Of a DNA stretch of 64,000 nucleotides, positions 54,535-64,000 are shown one piece after another. Source of the DNA: Laburnicola sp. R22_1 (Eukaryota; Ascomycota; Dothideomycetes; Pleosporales; Didymosphaeriaceae); assembly GCA_014281115.1 (NCBI GenBank), contig JACONQ010000005.1:1364001-1428000 (forward strand), written 5' to 3'. A model generated the notes under the pieces. The model searched no databases. It saw only the letters and a program-made list of their open reading frames with translations, and was not told the origin of the DNA. How positions within the stretch are numbered: position 1 is the first letter of the stretch; each line of letters opens with the position of its first letter. The position numbers and the translations under genes were made by a program.

Positions 54535-56119
54535 ATGGATGCTCGTGAGACTGCTATATCGCGAGCTCTTTCTGATCTCTCTATAGGTATTTTTTCTAGC
54601 CGAAGGGCTGCAGCTAAGGCGTATGGGGTCCCTGAGTCTATACTACGCAACCGTCTTAATGGCGCAACGAATAGTGCGCTTAGCTATCAGCATTAGTAGT
54701 GGCTGACTCCTCTACAAGAGGACTTCCTAGTAGACTGGATCCTCGAAGAAGACGCACGCGCCTGCCCTCCCTCACACGCTCGCGCTTGAGAAATGGCTAA
54801 TTAAATCCTATGTATAAACGGCGATAGTTAGCCTATTGGTAAACTCTGGCTCTTACACTTTATTAAGCGATAGCCACGCGTCGCCTTAGTTATTGGTAGA
54901 AAGCTTGAGGCTTAGAGAGCTGATGCAGCGACTCTAGAGCAGTTGCGCGCGTTCCTAGAGCGCTATAAGCAGACTCGACAGCGGCTTAACATACAGGCGG
55001 AGAATACATATAATATGGATGAGACTGGCGTTGCTCTAGGAGTATGTACAAATACTAGAGTACTCTCTAGTAGTTAGAAAAAGAAGGCTTACATTCGGTC
55101 TCTAGAGAATCGCGAGTGGGTCTCTATAATTGAGTGTGTGTTGGTGATAGAGCGGAAACTACGCTGCGCGGTCTTCAAAGGCCAGAGCCTACAAACTACC
55201 TGGTTTCTATCGTCCTACGTACCTAGCTGGCTGTATACAACCTTAGAGAATGGATAGACATTGAAAGTAATAGGTGTTGAGTGGCTGCAGCGCATATTTA
55301 TACCTGAGACGGCTGTAGGTGATGGCTAGTACCGCCTCCTTATCCTCGACGGCCACGGCAGCTATATTAATATAGAGTTCCTATGGCTCTGTAAACAGCA
55401 TCGAATAGAGCTCTTATACCTACCTGCGCATACCTCGCACGTCCTACAGCCTCTAGATCTCGCCCCTTTCTCCGTTATCAAGTCTAGTTACCGACGCCAG
55501 ATCCAGGAGCTTGCATCGCTTAACGCCGCACCTGTTAAGAAGGAGCGCTTTATTGCCTGCTATTATCAAGCTAGGGAGGAAGGTTTCACAGAGCGTGTGA
55601 TTCGAGCTGCTGGCAGGCTGCTGGTATCTGCCCATTCAACATCAATCACGTGCTCAGCTCGTCGCAAGTCTCCCAGAGGCCTACTACGCCTACGCATCAG
55701 CAGCAGCCTCAGCAGCAGCCTTAGAGCTTCCTCTCCACCCCCCAAGGCCCTCGCGATCTCTATATAGCGCAGCGCGATGTCCAGAGCGTCGAGAATCTAG
55801 GTTGTAGGACCTGGCTACTCCTACAGAAAGCAGGTAAGGCTCTAGTAGCTGCAAATGCTAGAGCTGCAGGGCTAGAATTAGAGAAAAGACGCCTTGAGTA
55901 TCATCTACAGACTACTAGCTCTCAGCGTCCTCGAAAGCGCGTTCAAATAGACCCAAATCGACGCTTTGCAGAGGTAGAGACTATCGTAGAGGCTATACGC
56001 GCAGCTGAGGCTGCAGGAGCTCAGCAGCAAAGATCTACTATAGTAAGCGCTTCAGAGACAGCTACTATAGTTACAGCAGCTGCAGCGCTTGAATCTATGT
56101 GTACACAATGGCAATTATA
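54535..56119 (+). pseudogene. Degenerate DDE transposase of the second element
   Basis: Translation from the ATG at 54535 shows an N-terminal helix-turn-helix (RRAAAKAYGVPESILRNRL), a CENP-B-like region and the three catalytic Asp positions in NMDETGVAL (about 55018), LILDGHGSY (about 55348) and LQPLDLAPF (about 55455). It is interrupted by numerous TAG codons. Several sit where Gln or Trp is expected, matching CAG-to-TAG and TGG-to-TAG changes, and a frame change occurs around 54790. It cannot make a full-length protein. Confidence 0.85.
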
Positions 56120-56216
56120 AGAGCGTTGTGGAGAAATCTGACGTGTTTTGTGTAGGTGACGCGTTTTGGTGAGGTGCGCAGGAACCCTATGTGCGCAGGA
56201 ACTATATGCGCTAGCT
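56120..56216 (-). repeat. Right 97-bp terminal inverted repeat of the second element
   Basis: This is the inverse of 54432-54528 with two mismatches, followed by TA. Confidence 0.92.
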
Positions 56217-57770
56217 TACCTCCTATAATAGTACCCAACCCAAGCCAGCCAACGCACAGAGCCGCACTCCACACACTACCTACACATATACAAAACCAAT
56301 AAAACTCTCCACCCACACCACACATCTCGCGTATCTAGCATAACCATCTACCATGTATGTACAACATAGTATATTCTCGGGAAGTCGCCCGCCGGGGCAG
56401 AACATACCACCCTTCCGAGGCAAGGGACCCTGACCCTGACCCCAACCCTACCCTAGTCCCTGCACGTTTGTACACGTCACAGGTGACAGGCACAATGCAC
56501 ACCACATCACATCACGGCAATCTGAAAATCTCATCCGTCAGCCCACCACGAACGACAACGTGGGAAACGAACCGTGGGGATGGCTCCCTAGGATCGGGGC
56601 TCTTGGTCACACGTCACGTCCAGTCAGGGCGGGCGTGGGACTGGGACTGAGACGGGGGAAGCGAGGGCCAGGTGCAGCACCCCCGCGAATCCTCTCACCT
56701 GGGTCACCTGGGTCCAACGAGCGGCCCCCAAAACGATAATACACGGCATAAGACAATGGACCTGCAGGGGAGGAATCGATAGTATTAATATTAAGGGGGA
56801 GTGTGGGGGGGGGGGGGGATATGGTTAAAGAAACCTCCAGCATGTCATGCATACAATACATAGCATGCCTTGCTGTCCCACCGTTCCGGCAAACCCTATC
56901 CAAACCCAACCCAGAAATCCACGGCCGCGCCCAGCCTGGATGTCTTCTAGCCTGCCCAAATACCCCCATATGCAGTTTAACAACGAAAACGAAAATGATA
57001 AAGGAGGAATCAGGTGCTGAAACGACGCTTCAACCAAACCACCGGTGCAGAGTGGTCGCAATGCGCGAAAGAAAATTGAAAGCAAAGTGCAATCTGGTGA
57101 ATCAACGCAGCCGTCCCAAGATTCAATATGCAAAAACGAGAACACGAAAAGAGACACCATGTATCGCGCAATGCAAAACTCCGAAATAACAATCCAGCTG
57201 CGCAATGCGGAGGGTGCAAATGAGGGATCCGTAGTTGCAAATGCAATATGTGCATAATGAGCGTAGAAACATGAACTTGATCATGCAAACCAGCATGCAT
57301 GTGGGCCTCGTATCGACGTGTATTGGAGAGACTGCGGTTCGCGTGTCCATATATTCGTTTGACGTGGCAGGTACTCGTGAAGTCTCATCAACGCGTCGTA
57401 GCATAGGGCCAAGTCATGTTCCACATCCAGCAGAAGAGAGTGGGGATCGCGGGTGACGCCATGGAAAGCAAACCATGCAATGAACCGATGTTGCAGCGAA
57501 AGACATGTCCTGAAACGCAAAACCATCGGCGAAACAGGCAGATGCGAATGCGTAGTGTACAGGGTATGGGCGGAAACACGAAAGTAGAATAGAAAGTATG
57601 GACTAGGGGAAACTCCTTCCCTGTGCATCGTCCTCCGGATAGCATATTGTGGCGAAGTAGCCGAACAAACATGGTACTTGATATAGTCCCGGATGGCAAT
57701 CGCTTCCTCAGCTCAGTGGCCCAGCGGGGCTACCTAGGTCATGTTTCACGTCTGGGTGGCGTCAGTACTC
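56217..57770. other. Intergenic region between the second transposon and RSC7
   Basis: This holds the 3' flank of RSC7 (minus). A 14-base G run lies at 56805-56818, where sequencing length may be uncertain. Open frames on both strands are short and unlike known proteins. Confidence 0.5.
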
Positions 57771-60084
57771 CTAGTAGTTTTGCCACCCTTGCTGAGGCGC
57801 CTGGTGAGGTGTCCATCCAGGCATGCCAGGCTGTTGTGGAGCGGTGCTCTGGTGCTGCATAAACTGATGGGGACTCGGGCTGGGTTGATAAGGATTCTGA
57901 CCCATAGCCGGGTATCCAGCGTCTCCCATAGCGGCCATGGTCTGATATTGCTGCACAGGGGTTCCGTGCATCGAAACGCTGCTTTGAGCGTGATGAAGCT
58001 GTGGCGAAGCATGCATGGGCGACTGTTGAGGGTGAGGGTGAGGGCTTTGTTGTGATGGTCGAGCGTATTGCTGCATGCTGTGTTGTTGCGAGAGCGGTGA
58101 TGGTTGCGGTGCTTGTTGCCACATATGCTGGGGTGGGTACCCATGACCTGGGTTTTGTGGCATGGCGGGAAGCATTCCTGGTTGAGCCATCCCAGCCGGG
58201 TTCATGCCCTGAGGAAGTTTCATGCTTGGGGGACGACGATGCATCTGATCAGGCCGCATAGGGGTGTGCTGCTGGGGAATGGGCGAAGACATCATGGTCT
58301 GGGGATGTGGTTGAGGTCGGTAACCCTGGGCACCAATAACTTGACCAGGAGGCCTCTGTGGTGTTTGAGCAGGCAGCCCATATTGATTAGCCCCAACAAC
58401 AGCATTTGCCGATGAGGTACGAGGTGACGGTACTGCCTGAGACACGTGAGGTACATTGTTGGCATCTGATGTTTCTGGACGCTCGGTTGGTGGTGGAGGC
58501 TCGTGTGGGCGTGCCCAGACATCGTCCAGGTATTGCTTTCGGTTCTTCCTTTGCTGCTCGAGCTGTTTGTTGTATTCTGCAGTTTGTGCAGCTTGGTTGA
58601 GAATCTCTCCAGAAGGCGTTGGCCTGGTCGCATCCTGGTATGGTCCGCCGGTCAGATCATGTCGAGGACGCTGTACTCCAGCGTAGTCTCGCGGTTGCAG
58701 ATCCGTCGTCGTCCGCTGGTCAAAAGGCTCAGAGTTTGCCGTTGGCATGGTTCCTGGCGCAGGCGTCAATCCTCCAAACGGTTGCAACGGATTGACAGCT
58801 GATCCTAGATAATCCTGGTCCAGCTTGCCCGTATAGCCACCCGTGTGGGCGAATGCCAACTGCCCACCGGCGTGACTAGCTTCCGCTGCAGCTGCTTCGC
58901 GAGCTCGCGCAGCGCCAGGTCTCTTCTCCCCTGCTGCGTCTTCTTCGGTAAAGCCCTGTTTTTTAGCTTTGCTCTCCCAATAATCGTCGCGCACGCGTCG
59001 CCCGTTGACGATCAGTCTGCTGCCGAATTGTCGGAACATGGAACGTGCCGTTACGATGGCGATCTGACGCGATCGATAAGAATATGGAAGGATTTCCTGG
59101 TGAATCAAATCGTCCTTCTCTGCTTGAGTAGCAATGATCTTGTACAGCGACCTGTTCTTGTTGAACAGCAGGTACGAATCTCGGTAGCCTAGAACGCGGG
59201 CGCATTCGGTCGCGAGCATGAATAGTTTGTTGCCCCTGTTAGGAACGAAGAATGTGCGGCACCGATAGTCCCTTCCGTCGAGTGGGTGGCCCGTCGGCGT
59301 GACCTTGTTTTCTCCGGCTTCGTCTTTCTCGCGTGGCAAATATTCGTCTCCCTCGGGGTTCAGCTGGTCAGTCGTGTGGTCTCGGACCGTTGGGAGCGCT
59401 TTTATTACGGTAGTTTTCGTGGGAGTCGATTTAGACGGAGGAGACGCCTGTGGCGGAGACGCTTGCGGGAGCGGCGTGCTTTGTAGTTGGGGAGTTTGGA
59501 CAGGCGGAGCGGGCGCATTGTACGAGGGTGTGGGTGGGGCTTGTGATCCATGGTTGTCGCCTTCGGAAAACGAGACCTTGGTAGTTTTGGGTGGTCGACC
59601 GCGCTTTCGGGGCTTGCCATCCTCTGTTGAAATATCGTTAGCAACGTGGGTGCAAAGGCGGCCGCAGGCTTTGCGGGGAGCCGCCGCTGGGGTGACGCGT
59701 CGACGTACCATCGTTGTCTCCCGATGGCAGGTCGCCGTAGCTGTTTTCCGGTGAGCGGCTGCGTTTGATGCCGCGAGCCGGTTGCTGTGCGACGGCCTGC
59801 GGGGCGGCTACAAGCACGTCTAGTGGAGAATCAATTAGCATGAATGATGATACGAAGGGAGGTGGCAGCGGATGTAACCGGCGCGCATGCCCGTCACTGT
59901 GCTGGCTCGCACGGCTGTCGACGATATGTGCAACCATGACGAATGCGCGCGCGGTGTCTGGGGGAAAGGCTCTGTTCATACCTGCAGGATTCAAAGTCGC
60001 CGGATTAATGGTGCCCGAGGGATCCATGACGCTGTTTCCGATGGCACCGTTGGACAGCGCCGGGACGGGGTGCATGGAATACAT
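57771..60084 (-). CDS. RSC7: RSC7/Swp82-type chromatin-remodelling subunit
   Basis: This is a subunit of the RSC and SWI/SNF nucleosome-remodelling complexes (yeast Npl6/Swp82 family). Exons 60084-59982, 59819-59709 and 59623-57771 join in phase, giving 688 residues; introns are 162 and 85 nt, the first with a GCTAAT branch motif and CTAG acceptor. An AT-hook-like RKRGRPPK lies at about residue 76. The conserved CRC domain covers about 165-280 (DGRDYRCRTFFVPNRGNKLF, then ECARVLGYRDSYLLFNKNRSLYK). The C-terminal 350 residues are Gln/Pro/Met-rich with QQ and HPQ runs and are probably disordered. An open extension at the start of exon 3 that begins MVRRRV is intronic and should not be used as a start. 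A second in-frame ATG (60027, MDPSGTINP) is an alternative start. Confidence 0.88.
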
Positions 60085-63000
60085 TCTAGCCGTCGCGAGG
60101 AGCGAGCGGGCGGACTTGCGGGCAGCAGCGTCGTCGTCGCGACCGGTTCACGGCAGGACCAATCGCGGCCGGGGCGCGCTGTTTGCGGATGGGCAAGGCT
60201 GTGGCGGTGAAATGGCGGGGCGCGTCGGGCAGGGCATGCGGTGACTGCGTTTGGTTTGCAGGTGAGGTGAGGTTCGCGGTGCGGGTCACGGACGCGGAAG
60301 CAAAGGCGACCTGCAGGCGTTGCCGAAGACAGGCCGGCGGCGCTCCCAGATCCGAGCGCAAAGGCCGGCGAGGCACCTCGACCGTACTCGAGCGACCTGG
60401 ACAGGTCTCCAGGTCGACGGCCTGGTGGCACACGCTGCTAGCGGGCAGCAGGCGGCGGGCGGCGGGCGGCGGGCAGGCTGAGGGGCGCGTCCGGCTCGTG
60501 GACAGCGTGTGGACGCTGTGGAGTCCTTGTAATAGCAGAAGGGGTAAGGCTGGCCACGTGAGCACGATAAGAGGCACACGAGCGTAGCCGCTGTAGGGTC
60601 TCTTTTAGTGACGGCGAGCGCTGCGAGATCCCGGACCGCGGGCTGAGAACGCGTGGAGAAGGCTTGTGGCAGCCAGCGTGAATATGTAGGGCGAATCGTC
60701 AGACGCAATGGCTGGAGCATGGCTGGAGCAGAGGCCAGCGCCAGCGCCGGGGTTGCTGAAGCACACAGCTCGGCCCGCTATGGCAGATGCGCAGCTAACG
60801 TCGCCTAGCGAAAGCACGTTCCTGCAATCTGAGAGGATACAGATGCTGCAGGCATCAGCTCCCCGTCGTCTGTGGCTGTACATACTACAGACGGCGCCTT
60901 TTCGTCGCTCACCATTACGTGCATGCGATATGGCTCTCTGCTAGCCCCGGACCAGCATCGCGAGTGCCGCTGCTGCTGCTCTGCTGCCCACGACGGACGA
61001 CGGACGACAGACGACGGCGACGACGACGACGCGAGGCCTGCTTCCATGGCGCGAACTAGGCCTCTGAACGACATGCCGCTGCTCCCTCAGCAGCAGCCCG
61101 GGGGGGTCACGCCGAATCACTGCTCGGCGCCTTGCAGCAGCCTGCCAGCCCATGCATAAGCGGCCGTGGTCATGCATTCACCACTCACGACCGTCAAGCG
61201 AGCCAGCCAGATCGTCTGACGACTCCCCGACCGAGCGAGCCTGCGATGTGAAGCCGTGACGGGCATGGCCCTGCCCTCCGCTGCCGCTCACGCCTTTGCC
61301 GCAGCAGCCGGATCGAGAAGGTTGTCGACTTGGTTCTGGAAAGCGATAGAGGGCGCCCCCCCGGTCCCTCGTGTCCATGGCTCCATGCTACTATACGGCT
61401 GCCTGTTTGCGCATCCCACCGACCGCAGCAGGATTCCTGTCCAGGCCCGCGACGATCGCCGCCTTGCCGGCCAATCTGGGGGCCGACGCCTGCTGCTGGG
61501 CCTGCTGCTGGTCGATACGACGGCTTGCCGCTCGCGCTGTGAATGGGCCCCGCGCGGTGCCGCAGCAGCTGGTCGGCAGTCGCAGCCTTCCGCCGTTCCG
61601 GGGCTCGAATTCCTACGCTTTGGGTAGCCGGTCGTGAGTCAATAGCGTGTAGTGCATCGCGCTGCTCTGTATGGACACGACATGTGGGCGCGAAGGTCGT
61701 CCCGCCCGCGACAGGGTCTCATCATTGTTCCCATTGTCTGTGCTCGATCTCCGCCGTCGTACCATGCTTGCTCTCGCATCGCTTCCGCACCAGGCGCCGC
61801 AGCATCCTAGCGGGGCCATGAAACGCCATGTCCGCGTCCTACGTAAACCCCCATGCCCTCATGGCTGCCAACGACAGAACGACGGCAAGAGACGATAAGC
61901 GGATAGAAGCCTCCTTCCCTACCGTCTCAGCTCCCTCAGCTCGTTCCCGCTAAACGTCGCTCCCCCACCGTATTTGCACTCGTCTTAGCGGGCCCGTCTT
62001 TCGAGCGCGTTCGCCGGACTGTGCGACCGTGGTTCATGTCTCACTTGCAACTTTGTCATCTGAGCTCTTCTGCAGGGTCCCGGCATCAGTCAAGCCCAAT
62101 CCGGTTGCTCGTACTGCACGCATATCCTTGGTCTGACTGCGTATCAAGCCTTGCAATCGCAACCTGGGAACCGACGTAGCGTCTACTCTAGTAGGCTCTC
62201 TAGATTCAAGCATCAGTGTATACAGACCCACCTTGACGTTTGCAATGCGCACCTCCTCCCGGCCTGTCGTTGCCGGGCGTGCAGATGATCTGATTCAGTC
62301 TAACTGCGTTTAACGGACCGATTGTTTGGTATGGACGTCTCGTGATGGCCCAAGACAGGGAGGCGAGGTTCCGCCCAAAGTTGAACTAGGGTAGCCACAG
62401 TGGCTCTCGGAAGACCCTTGCAAGCCCACCGTCATCGGTCTTGGTTTTGGTCTTCGTCGCCAATAGCACCCTGTAGTAGTTGGGGTAGTCTTGGGTAATA
62501 GTGAACGGGGCGCCTTGGACAATGTATTACATTACAATCCTCCTAAGAATTAGTATCCTGCTTCCTCCATGTACAACCACAGCTTTTGAATAGCGGTCGA
62601 GACATGTCCTTGTGGGGTTGACATGGTCGAAGGTGGCGCTGTGGCGGCCTTTTCGATCCATCTGTCGATTTGTCCATGCCTCTCGTTTGCTCCCGCATCA
62701 GCATGGGTTCAGTTTGACAGGCGGTTGAAACGGTCGATGCGAGTCCACAGCGACGGGCATTCGCCACTTGCTTGCAGTTCTCTGCTTGACGCTCCGCTTG
62801 ATGAGTCATCTGATAAGCGCACTTGAAGCCAATAGCATCGGCATGAAGCCGCTCTTCTAGGGTATCCCCTCGGAAGATTCAGATACTTTTACTGCAAGAT
62901 CCTCGCAAGTACGCGGGATGCTGCCAGAGCAGCCAATGCGGTAGAGATGGGCGGTTCCAGCCCAGTCCCGTGGCTTTGACTTGTTTCATGATAAGGACAT

Positions 63001-64000
63001 TCGTGGAAGATACTTGGCGCCGTTACTAGGCCATCAGCTGTCCAAAAAGTTGTGCATGGTAATACAACATTTGTCCTTATGGCTCGGGCCGGCTTGAAGC
63101 AGTGTTCGGTAGTCGGCGTCGTTACTGTCGTACAACTCTGGCGGTGAAGTCCCCCGGGACTTCCTGACAGCATACGCCGAGTGAAGACAGACACAAGTGC
63201 CCTATGTGATCTTGGGGCGGAAGAGGTTAGACCTATGAGAATTAGTATGCGACCTACTGACTTAGAATGGACAGGTTCGGCGGTATTGGCATTGAATACA
63301 CTGAGGCGCCGATCAACGATCCTGGTATTGAGACAATGACAGACACCTCATCTTGGAAGGTAAAATCCTAGGCAGCGTTACTTCAACTGCGACCGTTGAC
63401 GTCCGATCTAGAGAGCAGCGAGCGGCTCTAGAGCAATGGCAGCCTAGGCGTTTGAGCTAAGTTTTACTTTCTTTGTCTAAGGTGTACGTACAGCGTTCGG
63501 GCGTCTGGATTAAAGAGATTAACCGAAGGTGGGTAGGTGGGAGGATCCACATGTGTAAGAAACTGTAGCGGGGCATGGGCAGCATCGTCGGGTAGCTGAA
63601 ATCAACTGCAACGAATGAGATGCTAGGAAAGCACTTAGCGAGCTGCTATCCTAGTCGTCGGTCATGTGCGCAAAACTGTTGATGGAGCAGTTGAGGGTAG
63701 TGTTGCAAGGTTGCGCTTGGGTATGTCTTCGTGCCTTCCGAACTCGTCAGATGATTGCATAGTGCTTCGAGACCGTTGATTGGGCATGTTAGCGCTTTAG
63801 CATTCCATGATTAGTTCATGCAAGAATGACCTTGAATAGGGAATCGACCGGGTACTACCACGGGCGAGTCTTCCAAGTGGAGGAGATTTACTGATCCGAG
63901 TGACGAGACGTTGAGTCATCAATCAAATGTAGGCCCCGAGGCGAACCACATTTTCCGCACGCGGAGTAGGTTCGGGACGGCTCGCCGATAAATAGAGAGC
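60085..64000. other. GC-rich end of window, no supported gene
   Basis: From 60085 to about 61900 the sequence is GC-rich with short GGC, GCAG and GACGAC simple runs (for example 60446-60480 and 60987-61035), probably the upstream region of RSC7. Overlapping frames on several strands are composition-driven. At 62000-64000 no frame resembles a known family. A short plus-strand frame with an ATG near 63270 looks protein-like for about 34 codons, but no model can be completed. Confidence 0.45.

Larger units (their letters stand above)
54432..56216 (+). mobile_element. Second pogo-type transposon, RIP-degraded (1785 bp)
   Basis: TA flanks both ends (54430-54431 and 56217-56218). The terminal inverted repeats are 97 bp and differ at only two positions. 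The interior is an AT-biased transposase gene with many TAG codons and at least one frame change, as left by RIP. It is unrelated in its termini to the first element, so it is a separate family. The long, well-matched ends beside a dead gene suggest that it could still be moved by a transposase supplied elsewhere. Confidence 0.9.

Noticed and set aside
59624..59711. ATG at 59711 as the start of the RSC7 gene
   Set aside because: The first codons lie inside a GTACGT...CTAAC...ACAG intron; upstream exons supply the conserved N-terminus in phase.
1..64000. tRNA, rRNA or CRISPR features
   Set aside because: I saw no T-loop-like GGTTCGAATCC motifs with matching stems, no 5S-like sequence and no regularly spaced direct repeats; small RNA genes could still be missed by eye.

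Overview
The window looks like nuclear DNA of a filamentous ascomycete (Pezizomycotina). Almost every recognisable gene is split by short introns of about 46-70 nt with GTRNGT donors and CTAAC-type branch points. The families are fungal (Rox3-type MED19, Rsc7/Swp82, APQ12, a fungal rhodopsin-type membrane protein, Zn2Cys6 and C2H2 regulators). Two Tc1/pogo-type transposons are present, and several sequences carry G:C to A:T decay with many in-frame TAG codons, the usual sign of repeat-induced point mutation (RIP). A class within Dothideomycetes is plausible, but the sequence alone does not prove it. Layout: 0-5 kb is gene-poor, with one new spliced small gene (3348-4003, minus). An F-box gene (4999-6533, minus) is followed by the divergent pair ERCC1/Rad10 and MED19. 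A phenol-hydroxylase-type flavoprotein lies at 10.5-12.4 kb. A two-finger C2H2 protein at 17.3-18.6 kb stands alone between long non-coding flanks. A dense housekeeping block follows at 21.6-35.5 kb: HEI10-like RING protein, JmjC hydroxylase, prefoldin 5, paxillin-type LIM protein, G-patch protein, membrane-anchored SDR, Zn2Cys6 regulator, and APQ12. The stretch 34-46 kb is accessory and decaying: a DUF6594 fragment, a single-pass membrane protein, a kinase-like gene broken by an internal deletion, an intact rhodopsin-type membrane protein, and a terpene-cyclase gene destroyed by point mutation. DIS3 and VMA13 form a divergent essential pair at 46.6-51.5 kb. Two pogo-type transposons follow, 148 bp apart, one nearly intact and one heavily mutated (52.2-56.2 kb). 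RSC7 (57.8-60.1 kb, minus) is the last gene I can recognise; the final 3.9 kb is GC-rich with no supported gene. How the genes work together: there is no single pathway. The set covers DNA repair and meiosis (ERCC1, HEI10), transcription and chromatin (MED19, RSC7, two transcription factors), RNA decay (DIS3), protein folding (prefoldin), vacuolar acidification (VMA13), nuclear envelope (APQ12) and cytoskeletal signalling (LIM). The most notable non-routine item is the terpene-cyclase relict at 44738-45888. Its two introns, aspartate-rich region, NSE region and C-terminal RY region can all still be placed, although at least seven in-frame stops interrupt it. Exon limits below were derived by hand from splice consensus, frame continuity and family conservation; no transcript data were available.
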